From NCBI GenBank assembly GCA_965221375.1, contig OZ244883.1, positions 992,001-1,056,000 of the forward strand: a stretch of DNA of 64,000 nucleotides, given 5' to 3'. Both the position numbers and the translations under genes were made by a program. Source of the DNA: Poriferisulfidus sp965221375 (GTDB taxonomy: Bacteria; Pseudomonadota; Gammaproteobacteria; Poriferisulfidales; Poriferisulfidaceae). Positions 33,361 through 42,969 of the stretch are shown here, in pieces (within the stretch, counting starts at the first letter, position 1; every line of letters starts with the position of its first letter). The notes below the pieces were generated by a model. The model was not told the origin of the DNA, did no database searches, and saw nothing but the letters and a program-made list of their open reading frames with translations.

Positions 33361-35748
33361 TTACATGCCACGTGTGAGAGCCAAGACCTGCCGGCAGAAA
33401 CCCTTCAGTTCCTCGTCTGAGGATTCACCGCTCGGATCATCTCCGACTTCCGCGTGATGCTCACCGCGCGAATATTCATTGATGTTGCGCAAATCCTCCA
33501 CGACGTTTTTGTATGGGTAATCCACTGGAGTTTCGTCAAGGATGCGGATAATCTCTTCAAGGCTCGCTGCTTCGTGAAACTGATCAGGATCGCCTCGTCG
33601 ATAGAAGTCTTCACAGACGGTCCGTAGTCGTGTCCTGATATAGCCAACCTCATGCGGTTCACCTTCGACGAATTCTTCTATCTTCATCCGCTCCGTGATG
33701 TGTCGTGGCTGCGTCTCTGACTTGATATCGTAAGGCGCTATCGTTGTCATGCCGGGTGCGCCGGTCTGGATTGCGAGACACTTGATTACGCTTTGGTCGA
33801 TTTTATCCCACAGTAGACGCAGGAAGTTCTTGTTATGCGACAGCACAATCGTTTGTGCTGCACAATCGCATAATTTTCTAATCTCAATTGCCGTGAATTG
33901 CCGCCGGAAGTTGTCGAAACTCGCAAACGGATCATCCAAGACCACGATAGTTTTGCCCAGTTCCGGGTCGGCATTCAGTTTTGCTAAAAATAGCGCGAGC
34001 GCCAATGTCGATTTATCCCCCGTGCTCAAGGTGTTTTGGAAACTCGCCTCGCCGAGATTTTCCGATGTGTTGCGTGGCGATACTGGCACATCATTGATAA
34101 GAATTTGGTAGCTCGCTGCTGGTTCCTTACTTTGATAGTTGGGTTCCCGGTAGTCGATTTTGAAACCGGCATTCAGGCGACCGAGATACGAATTAATGGT
34201 TTTGCCGAGCGTTTCCGTAATCACTCGGCCGTGTTCATTGAGTGCATTCTTTTCTTTGGCCTTCTCGTTGGCAATGCGCTTTTTTGTGGTTTCGTGCGCT
34301 TCCAGTTTCTTAATGACTGCGTCTGTCTCGTCCTCATTGCGTCGTTTGGCGGCGTAGAGCATCTTCAACTCTTTTTCGAGGTGCGGAAGCTTGGTTGCGT
34401 CAACTGACTCTTTGAGCGCCTTGACCTTTGCTACATGAGCCTCAACAATATTGTTCAAGCGGATAACCTCTTCACGTCCCTTGTCCCAGGCCGCAATTGC
34501 GGTCTCCACATCACCACCTATGGCCGGTTCGGTTAGGTTCTCTTGTTTTTCGACGAATACGCTGTCAAGGAGGTGTGCAGCCGCTTCCATCCGATCGATT
34601 ACAGTTCCGATGCTTTCAAGAGCAGGAGGTTCAATCTGCCCGACCTCTTTCCAGTAACTGTACAGCGTCTCGTTTTGCTCGATAATTTCCTCTACCTGTT
34701 TGCGATAGTCCTCCTTTTTGTAGCGTGCAAACGTGTTCCGGCTCGCTTGCATGTCAGCAGCCAGCGCCTTGTAGGTGTCGCTGAAAAACTCCGCATAGGA
34801 GTCGACTAGCGTGCGATCATTGAGTGTCTGACCGCAAAATGCGCACTCCGCCTCGTCTGCGAATGTCGCTCCCACTTCTAACCAACTTTCATGCGTCATC
34901 GGGCTGATGCGGCTTTTCTCCGCGTACTTTGCCGCATGCTCTCGGACGGCCTTGGCCGCAGTTTTCGCGATACCTTCAACCGTGCTATGCAGGTTTTTCT
35001 TGAATTTCTCGGTTTCCGTTGGAACAGGTAGAAGTTGGGGTTCTCCTCTACTTTTCAGCTCCTTTGCGTGGCTCGCACGCTGCACTTCCTCTTCCTTGGC
35101 TTTGATCTTTGCATCAACGTCGTCGATTGTTTCGAGGGTAAGAAACTCCTCCCGCGTTATGCTTTCCAGCCCCACGCTTCGCACGATTCCATCTAGTTCC
35201 GCTTCGACGATTCGCAACTCGTTATTGTTTTCACGATTTTCGTTATCCAGCTCGACAATTCGTCGTACCCGGCGCACACCTTCCTCGCCGACAACCATAC
35301 CGTACTGGTTTTTCAGGTGCTCGGTCGTGACGATATCGCCGGAGAACACGTTTTCGTTTATGAAAACGCTGTCATACACTGTGATTCGCGGCCTGATACC
35401 AGACCATGTTCCGTGCTCGAACACAGCACGCTGGTCCCCGAAACGTACTACTGCCTTCTGCTCTGGGCCACCTGCGAGCGTTTTCCTTCCAATCAGGATG
35501 TTTGGGTTGTTCGTGGTCAGCGACCGCAGGAGATCAGCTAGCGTTGATTTCCCCCAACCATTCTCTCCGAATATCAGCGTGCACGGACCGAACGTTGCGT
35601 CTGAGACCGACCGACCTTTTTCAAAGCGCCCGATGTTCTGAATATATTTGACCTCTCGCATCAAGTGTGGCGTCGCTGATGATGCGCTGGCCCCCTCCAT
35701 AGCTTCGTCCGCTTGCGCTTCGTTGCCTGGCGGCAAGATATCACTCAT
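33361..35748 (-). CDS. Coiled-coil AAA ATPase, RloC/PrrC-like (possible anticodon nuclease)
   Basis: A 795-residue ABC-type ATPase of the AAA_13 kind. Walker A is GENGWGKSTL (61-70), the signature is LSTGDKSTLALALF (574-587), Walker B is IVVLDDPFASFD (601-612) and the H-loop is VLSHNK. Between them lie two coiled coils around a zinc-hook-like ECAFCGQ (C302, C305), as in Rad50 and RloC. After the ATPase comes a C-terminal domain with R709-x3-E713 and N757/H764-H765, loosely like the Arg-Glu-His site of PrrC/RloC nucleases, though the spacing differs. Relatives are phage-defence proteins that cut tRNA. ATG 35748 is preferred because an AAGGTGG site lies 6 bases upstream; a GTG/ATG at 35754 sits on top of that site. 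No restriction-modification genes are nearby. Nuclease activity is inferred. Confidence 0.78.
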   Translation of the reverse strand: MSDILPPGNEAQADEAMEGASASSATPHLMREVKYIQNIGRFEKGRSVSDATFGPCTLIFGENGWGKSTLADLLRSLTTNNPNILIGRKTLAGGPEQKAVVRFGDQRAVFEHGTWSGIRPRITVYDSVFINENVFSGDIVTTEHLKNQYGMVVGEEGVRRVRRIVELDNENRENNNELRIVEAELDGIVRSVGLESITREEFLTLETIDDVDAKIKAKEEEVQRASHAKELKSRGEPQLLPVPTETEKFKKNLHSTVEGIAKTAAKAVREHAAKYAEKSRISPMTHESWLEVGATFADEAECAFCGQTLNDRTLVDSYAEFFSDTYKALAADMQASRNTFARYKKEDYRKQVEEIIEQNETLYSYWKEVGQIEPPALESIGTVIDRMEAAAHLLDSVFVEKQENLTEPAIGGDVETAIAAWDKGREEVIRLNNIVEAHVAKVKALKESVDATKLPHLEKELKMLYAAKRRNEDETDAVIKKLEAHETTKKRIANEKAKEKNALNEHGRVITETLGKTINSYLGRLNAGFKIDYREPNYQSKEPAASYQILINDVPVSPRNTSENLGEASFQNTLSTGDKSTLALALFLAKLNADPELGKTIVVLDDPFASFDNFRRQFTAIEIRKLCDCAAQTIVLSHNKNFLRLLWDKIDQSVIKCLAIQTGAPGMTTIAPYDIKSETQPRHITERMKIEEFVEGEPHEVGYIRTRLRTVCEDFYRRGDPDQFHEAASLEEIIRILDETPVDYPYKNVVEDLRNINEYSRGEHHAEVGDDPSGESSDEELKGFCRQVLALTRGM

Positions 35749-35972
35749 AACCATCCACCTTCAGATTACCGCTATTATTTCTCAAATCTCTACTTTGTGT
35801 ATGTCAGTGGCTAGTCGAAGGAGGTGTGAATCGCTAGCATCGGGCCAGAGAGATGAGCGAGATAGATGCGCTGGGTTTCAAGACCAGGCGCAGCAGCGCG
35901 TCATAGTCGTCGAAACTTGATGATTGACCAATCTCTGCGATTTCAAGGCAAGGTTTGTAGTTATTAATTCAT
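35749..35972. other. Gap between the ATPase gene and tRNA-Ser
   Basis: 224 bases. I see the ATPase ribosome site (35755-35761) and a likely upstream region for the ATPase gene, but no open frame, no repeat of the tRNA end and no other element I can name. Confidence 0.4.
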
Positions 35973-36063
<91 letters not shown>

Positions 36064-36082
36064 GTTTGATGAGCAGGGTGCG

Positions 36083-36415
36083 TCAGGCTTTTTGAATATC
36101 GCCGGCACCGGCCATGGGAGACAGATACGTGATGTTTCCTTCTGCCTTTCGGATTTCTGCCGCACCTGCCTTTTCCACTTCATCAATGCGCATGACGGCG
36201 TGCATCGGCACGTACGTGCGAGAGACTGCTTCAAACTCCATTTTGAGACGCTCCTCGCTGGGATCGACCACCATCTCTGTTTTTTCGCCAAATATGATTT
36301 CTTCAATCACGATAAAACCGTAGAGATCCGAAGAATAGACATGTTTGGCATAAATATCGTAGATCTCGCCATTGGCGATAAACATGATCTTGTAGATGGG
36401 GTCGGAGTCCGACAT
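36083..36415 (-). CDS. DUF1820 family protein
   Basis: A 110-residue soluble protein beginning SDSDPIYKIMFIANGEIYDIYAKHV and continuing SSDLYGFIVIEEIIFGE, the DUF1820 pattern. The family is nearly confined to proteobacteria and has no known function. It lies 19 bases upstream of tRNA-Ser and downstream of icd, all on the same strand. Confidence 0.9.
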   Translation of the reverse strand: MSDSDPIYKIMFIANGEIYDIYAKHVYSSDLYGFIVIEEIIFGEKTEMVVDPSEERLKMEFEAVSRTYVPMHAVMRIDEVEKAGAAEIRKAEGNITYLSPMAGAGDIQKA

Positions 36416-36457
36416 GGCTGCCCTCGGCTATGTTGCAGAATTATATCAAGGTGCTTT

Positions 36458-37792
36458 TTAGGACATATGCTCAATAACTGCCTCGGCAAAGCCGGTGGTC
36501 GTCACCAGCGTCGCGCCTGGAATCAGCTGTTGCATATGTTCTTCCACCCGGCGGCGGCTGTCTGCCGTTCCGGGAGCCGCAGACATCCCGGCACGCACAC
36601 GTGCCAAGTCATAGGTGAGATATTTGTTGGCGATGGCCCCCGAGATGCCTTTTAGAATCAAATCGGCGGCTTCTGTCCACCCCATGTAGCGGAGCATCAT
36701 TTCCGCGGACAACAAAATTGAGCCCGGGTTTACGCGGTTTTTGCCAGCGTATTTGGGAGCCGAGCCATGAGTCGCTTCAAAGACCGCAACGGTATCCGCC
36801 ATATTCGCGCCCGGGGCAATACCGATGCCTCCGACCTGAGCGGCCAAGGCGTCCGAGATGTAGTCGCCATTGAGATTCAATGTGGCAATCACATCGTAGT
36901 CGTCCGGTTTCAGCAAAATTTGCTGCAGGAAGTTGTCTGCAATCACATCCTTGATGATGATGGTGTCATGGTCGTCAGTTGCCGGAATTTGATGCCAGGG
37001 CCCGTCGCCAATCATCTCGGCCCCGAATTCTTGAGCCGCCAACTCATAACCCCAATGACAGAAAGCACCTTCGGTGAATTTCATGATATTGCCTTTGTGT
37101 ACCAAAGTGACCGAGCGGCGCTGGTTGTCAATGGCATATCGAATGGCTTTACGGATCAAGCGCTGAGAGCCTTCGCGTGAAACCGGTTTGATGCCGATGC
37201 CCGAGGTCTCAGGGAACCGGATGTTCGTGACATCCATTTCCTGCTGCAGATAGTGAATCAGTTTTTGTACTTCCGTTGAGCCACAAGGCCACTCGATTCC
37301 GGCGTAAATGTCTTCCGTATTTTCTCGGAATACCACCATATTCGTGGTGTCCGATGATTTCAGGGGAGTCGGCGTGCCATGAAAATAACGGATAGGGCGG
37401 ACACAGGCGTACAAATCCATCTTCTGGCGGATGGCGACGTTCAAGGAACGGGTCCCTTTGCCGACGGGGGTCGTCAAAGGTCCTTTGATGGAGACCAAAT
37501 AACGTTCCATGACCTCCAAGGTTTCTTCCGGAAGCCATTCTCCGCGGTAGAGCTTGCTGGCTTTCTCGCCCGCATAGACTTCCATCCAATAGATTTTTCG
37601 AGTCCCTTCATAGGAAAGGCGTACGGCCTGATTCACCACTTGCCGCATTACTGGCGTCACATCAATCCCAATACCATCTCCCTCAATAAATGGAATGATC
37701 GGATTGTCAGGAACCGAAAGGGTATTGTCGGCGTCCGCCTGGATGGGATCACCACCTGTCGGAATCAGAACATGTTCGTATGCGTTTTCCAC
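36458..37792 (-). CDS. icd: Isocitrate dehydrogenase (NADP+)
   Basis: A 444-residue enzyme converting isocitrate to 2-oxoglutarate. The type is that of E. coli Icd: IPFIEGDGIGIDVTPVM, the substrate loop GTRSLNVAIRQ (whose Ser is the phosphorylation site in E. coli) and NGDYISDALAAQVGGIGIAPGA. It is 33 bases downstream of aceA on the same strand, so the two enzymes competing for isocitrate may share a transcript. No aceK kinase gene is in the window. Confidence 0.96.
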   Translation of the reverse strand: MENAYEHVLIPTGGDPIQADADNTLSVPDNPIIPFIEGDGIGIDVTPVMRQVVNQAVRLSYEGTRKIYWMEVYAGEKASKLYRGEWLPEETLEVMERYLVSIKGPLTTPVGKGTRSLNVAIRQKMDLYACVRPIRYFHGTPTPLKSSDTTNMVVFRENTEDIYAGIEWPCGSTEVQKLIHYLQQEMDVTNIRFPETSGIGIKPVSREGSQRLIRKAIRYAIDNQRRSVTLVHKGNIMKFTEGAFCHWGYELAAQEFGAEMIGDGPWHQIPATDDHDTIIIKDVIADNFLQQILLKPDDYDVIATLNLNGDYISDALAAQVGGIGIAPGANMADTVAVFEATHGSAPKYAGKNRVNPGSILLSAEMMLRYMGWTEAADLILKGISGAIANKYLTYDLARVRAGMSAAPGTADSRRRVEEHMQQLIPGATLVTTTGFAEAVIEHMS

Positions 37793-37825
37793 TAGCGTGT
37801 ATCAAATTTTTACGTAAGGGGAAAT

Positions 37826-39130
37826 TTAGAACTGCTCTTCTTCCGTGGATCCGGCCAGGGCTGTCACGGAGGACTGGCCTCCCTGAATGACGGTTGTCAC
37901 GTCGTCAAAGTAGCCGGCACCGACTTCCTGCTGATGGCTGACAAACGTGTAACCACGCTCAGCGGCTGCGAATTCGGGCTCCTGCACTTTCTCGACGTAG
38001 TGCTTCATGCCTTCCTCGCCGGCGTAGTCATGGGCGAGATCAAACATGTTGTACCACATGCTGTGAATGCCGGCCAGCGTGATGAATTGATACTTGTAAC
38101 CCATCGCCGACAGCTCTTTCTGGAACTTCGCGATTGTGGCGTCGTCCAGATTTTTCTTCCAGTTGAAAGAGGGCGAGCAGTTGTAGGCCAACAGCTGGTT
38201 CGGGTATTCCCGGCGCAATGCTTCGGCAAAGGCCCGAGCAAACTCCAGGTCGGGAGTGCCGGTTTCGCACCACACCAAATCCGCGTAGGGGGCGTAAGCC
38301 AGACCTCGGGAAATGGCCTGTTCCAAACCGTTGCGCACCCGGTAAAACCCTTCGGCAGTTCGTTCACCTGTCAGAAACGGCTTGTCGTTTTCATCAAAAT
38401 CAGAAGTCAAGAGGTTGGCGGCTTCGGCATCCGTTCGGGCCAACAGGACAGTGGGCACACCCATGACATCAGCGGCCAATCGAGCTGCCTGCAGTTTCTG
38501 CACCGCCTCTTGGGTGGGCACAAGAACCTTGCCGCCCATATGACCGCATTTTTTGACTGCAGCTAACTGATCTTCAAAATGGACTCCGGCGGCACCGTTT
38601 TGAATCATGTTTTTCATGAGCTCAAACGCATTCAACACACCGCCAAATCCGGCTTCCGCATCGGCGACGATGGGAGCGAAGTAATCAACAAAATCAGGAT
38701 CCCCGGGGTTGATGCCTCGCGACCACTGAATCTCATCCGCGCGCTTGAAAGAATTGTTGATGCGCCGCACGACAGCGGGGACGGAATCGTATGCGTAGAG
38801 GGACTGGTCCGGATACATCGTCTCAGAGGTATTGGCATCGGCGGCGACCTGCCAACCCGACAGGTAAATGGCCTCAACGCCGGCTTTGATCTGCTGTACC
38901 GCCTGACCTCCGGTCAGAGCTCCGAGACAGTTGACATAGCCTTTACGCGCCTCCCCATTGACCAGCCGCCAAAGTTTTTCGGCGCCCTCGGTCGCGGTGG
39001 TGTTGGCCGGCACGCGCGAGCCTCGCAAGCGCACGACATCGGCAGCGGAGTAGTCGCGACGCACATCGCTCCAGCGGGGATTGGTGTCCCATTCTTTTTG
39101 TAGAGATTCAGTCTGTTGATTACGGTCCAC
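37826..39130 (-). CDS. aceA: Isocitrate lyase
   Basis: A 434-residue enzyme splitting isocitrate into glyoxylate and succinate. The catalytic motif KKCGHMGGK and the region VHFEDQLAAVKKCG mark isocitrate lyase rather than methylisocitrate lyase; further support comes from YLSGWQVAADANTSETMYPD. I chose the GTG at 39130; a TTG at 39136 with the same GAGGA ribosome site is possible. It is divergent from glyA. It enables growth on two-carbon compounds or glyoxylate regeneration in one-carbon metabolism. Confidence 0.96.
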   Translation of the reverse strand: MDRNQQTESLQKEWDTNPRWSDVRRDYSAADVVRLRGSRVPANTTATEGAEKLWRLVNGEARKGYVNCLGALTGGQAVQQIKAGVEAIYLSGWQVAADANTSETMYPDQSLYAYDSVPAVVRRINNSFKRADEIQWSRGINPGDPDFVDYFAPIVADAEAGFGGVLNAFELMKNMIQNGAAGVHFEDQLAAVKKCGHMGGKVLVPTQEAVQKLQAARLAADVMGVPTVLLARTDAEAANLLTSDFDENDKPFLTGERTAEGFYRVRNGLEQAISRGLAYAPYADLVWCETGTPDLEFARAFAEALRREYPNQLLAYNCSPSFNWKKNLDDATIAKFQKELSAMGYKYQFITLAGIHSMWYNMFDLAHDYAGEEGMKHYVEKVQEPEFAAAERGYTFVSHQQEVGAGYFDDVTTVIQGGQSSVTALAGSTEEEQF

Positions 39131-39212
39131 GTTCAAGGATCCTCATTTAAGACGGGTTGATGGTAAAGCCGACTGTAGTGTGCACAGATAGGCCACTTTC
39201 GGCGAAATTTCT

Positions 39213-39221
39213 ATTTTAGCA
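39213..39221 (-). promoter_or_regulatory. Extended -10 box for aceA
   Basis: On the minus strand the sequence reads TGCTAAAAT, an extended -10 form, about 85 bases before the aceA start. The -35 region is poor. Confidence 0.4.
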
Positions 39222-39384
39222 GAATTTGAAATAGTGTGAGAATCCAAACTCTCTTGACGGAGGGCTGTTACAGGCGATGAATGAACGAAGACACGAGTTA
39301 TATTCCCGCAGAAATCCAAGGGGCAGAAGCACGCATTGCCCACAAAATATAGCGAAAGTAAGGCAAAAAAACTCTACCAATCGT

Positions 39385-39390
39385 TATAAT
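39385..39390 (+). promoter_or_regulatory. -10 box for glyA
   Basis: A perfect TATAAT 40 bases before the glyA ATG, followed by a pyrimidine-rich leader with eight T residues. No good -35 box is seen. Confidence 0.5.
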
Positions 39391-39429
39391 AGGCTCTCTA
39401 TTTTTTTTCACAGAATACAAAAACATCCC

Positions 39430-40686
39430 ATGTACACCCGTGATATGACCATTGCCGACTTCGATCCGGAAGTGGCTGCAGCGATTGAAGCAGAGCGACG
39501 TCGCCAAGAAGAACACATTGAATTGATCGCTTCCGAAAACTATACAAGTCCTCTGATTTTGGAAGCCCAAGGATCAGTACTGACCAACAAGTACGCCGAA
39601 GGGTATCCGGCAAAGCGCTATTACGGTGGTTGCGAGCATGTGGATGTGGTCGAACAGTTGGCGATTGATCGGGCGTGTGCGCTGTATGGCGCCAGCTACG
39701 CGAATGTCCAGCCGCATTCCGGTTCACAGGCCAATGCCGCCGTATATGGAGCGTTGCTGAACCCCGGCGATACCATTTTGGGCATGAGTCTGGCCCATGG
39801 CGGCCATCTGACGCATGGCGCAAAAGTCAATTTTTCCGGAAAGATATACGAGGCGGTGCAGTATGGCTTGAATCCGGAGACCGGCGAGGTGGATTACGAG
39901 CAGGTGGAGCAGTTGGCGGCCGAACATCGTCCCAAGATGATTGTGGCGGGATTTTCCGCCTATTCACGGGTCATGGACTGGCAACGTTTCAGAGACATCA
40001 GTGATTCGGTAGGGGCCTTGCTGATGGTGGATATGGCGCACGTGTCAGGTTTGATTGCCGCGGGCTTGTATGACAGCCCGGTGTCGATTGCCGATGTGGT
40101 GACCTCCACAACCCATAAAACGTTGCGTGGACCTCGAAGCGGCTTTATTATTGCCCGCGAAAACGAGGAAATTACTAAAAAAATTAATTCAATGGTATTC
40201 CCGGGCATGCAGGGCGGCCCCCTGATGCATGTGATTGCCGCCAAAGCCATTGCTTTCCGTGAGGCGGCCTCACCGGAATTCAAGGCGTATCAGGAGCAGG
40301 TGCTGGCCAACGCGAAAGTGATGGCGGAAACCTTTATGGAGCGCAACTACAAGATTGTCTCAGGTGGCACGGATGACCACTTGTTTTTGGTGGACTTTAT
40401 CGAGCAGGGATATACCGGCAAGGATGTTGATAATGCGCTGGGACAGGCGCATATTACGGTCAACAAGAACACGGTGCCGAATGATCCGCGCTCTCCCTTT
40501 GTCACCAGTGGCATTCGTATCGGCACCCCGGCCGTGACCACACGCGGTTTCAAGGAAGAGGAATGCCGCACGTTGGCCAATTGGATGTGCGATATCATCG
40601 ACCAGATGGAAGATGAGGCCGTTATTGCGCGGGTGCGCGCCCAAGTTGCAGAGCTTTGCGCACGCTATCCCGTATATAGCGACTGA
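39430..40686 (+). CDS. glyA: Serine hydroxymethyltransferase
   Basis: A 418-residue pyridoxal-phosphate enzyme that interconverts serine and glycine with a folate one-carbon unit. The PLP lysine lies in VTSTTHKTLRGPR, and IELIASENYTS near the start is diagnostic. It is the key entry step for one-carbon units in the serine cycle as well as in ordinary folate metabolism. The position opposite aceA fits a link to glyoxylate. nrdR follows 33 bases later. Confidence 0.97.
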   Translation: MYTRDMTIADFDPEVAAAIEAERRRQEEHIELIASENYTSPLILEAQGSVLTNKYAEGYPAKRYYGGCEHVDVVEQLAIDRACALYGASYANVQPHSGSQANAAVYGALLNPGDTILGMSLAHGGHLTHGAKVNFSGKIYEAVQYGLNPETGEVDYEQVEQLAAEHRPKMIVAGFSAYSRVMDWQRFRDISDSVGALLMVDMAHVSGLIAAGLYDSPVSIADVVTSTTHKTLRGPRSGFIIARENEEITKKINSMVFPGMQGGPLMHVIAAKAIAFREAASPEFKAYQEQVLANAKVMAETFMERNYKIVSGGTDDHLFLVDFIEQGYTGKDVDNALGQAHITVNKNTVPNDPRSPFVTSGIRIGTPAVTTRGFKEEECRTLANWMCDIIDQMEDEAVIARVRAQVAELCARYPVYSD

Positions 40687-40719
40687 GCCAATCACTCCGG
40701 CGGCAACGCCCACAATCCC

Positions 40720-41244
40720 GTGCTGTGTCCGTTTTGTCGATCTTCAGACACGAGAGTTCTGGATTCGCGTACGGGAGACGGCGGCCAAAAGATTCGCCGC
40801 CGCCGCGAATGTTTGGATCCTGAGTGTGCCCAGCGTTTCACCACTTACGAGCGCGCCAGCCTGAAACTGCCTGTTATTCTCAAACGCAACAAGGTCCGGC
40901 AGGCGTTTGATTCGGACAAACTCTTGAGAAGTATCCAACTGGCAGTGCAGAATCGTCCGGTCAGTGAATCCGTTTTGGAGCGGATGCATCAAAAGGTCAT
41001 CAATCGAGCGCAGGCCCATCCCGAAAACGATTTGGAAAGTGCCTTGCTGGGACGCTGGGTGTTGGATGAATTGCGCAACAATGATCAGATTGCCTGCATT
41101 CTGTATGCTTCCGTGTTTGAGAAAATTAAAACCATTCGCCAATGGCGGCAATTGCTGGAACGCGAGGAAAGTGCGTTGCCGGAATCTCTGCGTGAGCGCC
41201 AACAGCCTTTATTCGGCGACCCTGGCACTGTAGACGATGAGTAG
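40720..41244 (+). CDS. nrdR: Transcriptional repressor NrdR
   Basis: A 174-residue regulator of ribonucleotide reductase genes. It has an N-terminal zinc ribbon (CPFCRSSDTRVLDSR and CLDPECAQRF) and an ATP-cone domain (VILKRNKVRQAFDSDKLLRSI). The start is a GTG giving MLCPFC, as in the family. It heads the riboflavin operon, a common arrangement. Confidence 0.96.
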   Translation: MLCPFCRSSDTRVLDSRTGDGGQKIRRRRECLDPECAQRFTTYERASLKLPVILKRNKVRQAFDSDKLLRSIQLAVQNRPVSESVLERMHQKVINRAQAHPENDLESALLGRWVLDELRNNDQIACILYASVFEKIKTIRQWRQLLEREESALPESLRERQQPLFGDPGTVDDE

Positions 41245-41246
41245 AC

Positions 41247-42359
41247 ATGGGGACCTCCAGCACCGATGCCCAGTTCATGGAAGAAGCGTTAAAACTGGCG
41301 AAACAAGGACGCTACACGGCGACACCCAATCCCTGTGTCGGTTGCGTGCTTGTCAAAGATGACAAGGTAGTCGGCCAAGGATTCCATTATCGTAGCGGGG
41401 AACCTCACGCAGAACGTTTGGCTCTCCAGCAAGCAGGCTCGCAAGCCCGTGGAGCAACGTTGTATGTCACTTTGGAACCCTGCACCCATCAAGGCCGTAC
41501 AGGACCCTGTACCCCGGAAATTGTGACCGCAGGGGTGACGCGGGTCATATCAGCCTGCGAGGATCCCAATCCTCTTGTGGCCGGAAGCGGTCACGCGGCG
41601 TTACGTGCCGCTGGCATCGAATGTGAAGTGGGAGTAGGGGCCGAACAGGCGCGGGACCTGAATCGAGGATTTTGGCGACGGATGACTGAGAAACGTCCCT
41701 GGGTTTGCGTCAAACAAGCCATGAGTCTGGATGGTGGCACGGCTTTGCAGGATGGTCAAAGTCAATGGGTTACGGGAGACCAGGCCCGGGCAGATGTACA
41801 GCTGTGGCGTGCGCAAAGTTGTGCGATTCTGTCCACGGCGGCAACGGTGATACGAGATAGCGCCCGCTTGAATGTTCGTTTGGAGGCCGCTGAACTGGGG
41901 ATCGAAAAAGTACGGCAACCCAGGCGAATCATCATGGACCGCCGGGGTGAATCGACGAAAGATTTGACGTTGTGGAGCGTTGAGGCTCCGTGCACGGTGT
42001 TCACAGTGGCAGAGCATGCGCAACGTCTGCGCGAGGAGCTTCCGGAAATTGCGGAAGTGGAGGTTTTGGAAACTGAGGAACGGGGGATGAATCTGCAGGA
42101 GATGCTTCATGCGCTCGCTCAAAAAGAAATTAACATGGTTTTTGTGGAGGCGGGAGCGAAATTTGTGGGAGCACTCCTGCGCCAGGATCTGGTGGATGAA
42201 TTAATCGTCTATATTGCTCCGCGCCTGCTGGGGGAGGGGGCTGCGCCTTTGGCAACGTTGCCGCCTCGTTCCGACCTGCCCGACAATCTGGATTGGACAC
42301 TGCAGGAGGCACGCTCTTTTGGAGCGGATGTGCGGCTGCGCTACTACCGAGATTTTTGA
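41247..42359 (+). CDS. ribD: Bifunctional riboflavin deaminase/reductase
   Basis: A 370-residue two-domain enzyme carrying out the second and third steps from GTP to riboflavin. The N-terminal deaminase has zinc ligands in EPHAERLAL and EPCTHQGRTGPC. The C-terminal reductase starts near residue 150 (PWVCVKQAMSLDGGTAL) and ends in FVEAGAKFVGALLRQDLVDE. It sits 2 bases after nrdR. Confidence 0.96.
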   Translation: MGTSSTDAQFMEEALKLAKQGRYTATPNPCVGCVLVKDDKVVGQGFHYRSGEPHAERLALQQAGSQARGATLYVTLEPCTHQGRTGPCTPEIVTAGVTRVISACEDPNPLVAGSGHAALRAAGIECEVGVGAEQARDLNRGFWRRMTEKRPWVCVKQAMSLDGGTALQDGQSQWVTGDQARADVQLWRAQSCAILSTAATVIRDSARLNVRLEAAELGIEKVRQPRRIIMDRRGESTKDLTLWSVEAPCTVFTVAEHAQRLREELPEIAEVEVLETEERGMNLQEMLHALAQKEINMVFVEAGAKFVGALLRQDLVDELIVYIAPRLLGEGAAPLATLPPRSDLPDNLDWTLQEARSFGADVRLRYYRDF

Positions 42360-42360
42360 G

Positions 42361-42969
42361 ATGTTCACCGGCATTATCGAGACTGTGGGAGAGTTGGTGG
42401 AGTGCCGCGAAAGCGGACAAAACCAACGGCATCTACAAATCCGCTATGCCCCGCAGGGACGCATGCGCGAACTGTCCTTGGGGGAAAGTGTTGCCGTCAA
42501 TGGGGTCTGTTTGACCGCTTGTGAGATCGATAAAGAAACGTTTGCCGTGGAAGTCAGCGCAACCACGCTGCAGCGCACGACTCTGGGAGATTTGTCGGTC
42601 GGGGCGGCGGTGAATCTGGAACCAGCCTTACGAGTCGGTGATTCGCTTGGAGGACACTTCGTCACCGGGCATGTGGATGCAGTTGCCACCATTGCCCGAA
42701 TCGAAGAGCAGGATGATTGCCGGTGTGTCGAGGTGGAAGTGCCCGTCGCTGTGCAGCGGTATGTGGTGCCTCAAGGTTCGGTCAGTTTGGACGGGACCAG
42801 TCTTACCGTCACTCAAATGCATGAAAACCATTTTGGCGTTACTATCGTTCCCTACACAAGTGCCAATACTCTGGCGGGAAACTATCAAGCGGGAACGCGG
42901 GTCAATCTCGAAATAGATGTGCTGGCCAGGCATTTGGAAAAATTACTATCCGAGCGTGCTTCAACATGA
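42361..42969 (+). CDS. ribE: Riboflavin synthase, alpha subunit
   Basis: A 202-residue enzyme that dismutates two lumazines to riboflavin. The typical start MFTGIIETVGEL and the two lumazine-binding repeats (VNGVCLT...GHFVTGHVD and SLDGTSLTV...) are present. It begins one base after ribD and overlaps ribB by 4 bases. In E. coli nomenclature this is ribC/ribE. Confidence 0.96.
   Translation: MFTGIIETVGELVECRESGQNQRHLQIRYAPQGRMRELSLGESVAVNGVCLTACEIDKETFAVEVSATTLQRTTLGDLSVGAAVNLEPALRVGDSLGGHFVTGHVDAVATIARIEEQDDCRCVEVEVPVAVQRYVVPQGSVSLDGTSLTVTQMHENHFGVTIVPYTSANTLAGNYQAGTRVNLEIDVLARHLEKLLSERAST

Larger units (their letters stand above)
39131..39429. other. Divergent promoter region between aceA and glyA
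   Basis: 299 bases without a supported gene. It carries an extended -10 for aceA (39213-39221, minus strand) and a perfect TATAAT for glyA (39385-39390). A TTGACG...ATGAAT pair at 39254-39282 is a weaker promoter candidate facing glyA. An open frame from 39277 joins glyA in frame but shows no SHMT-like sequence. Confidence 0.55.
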
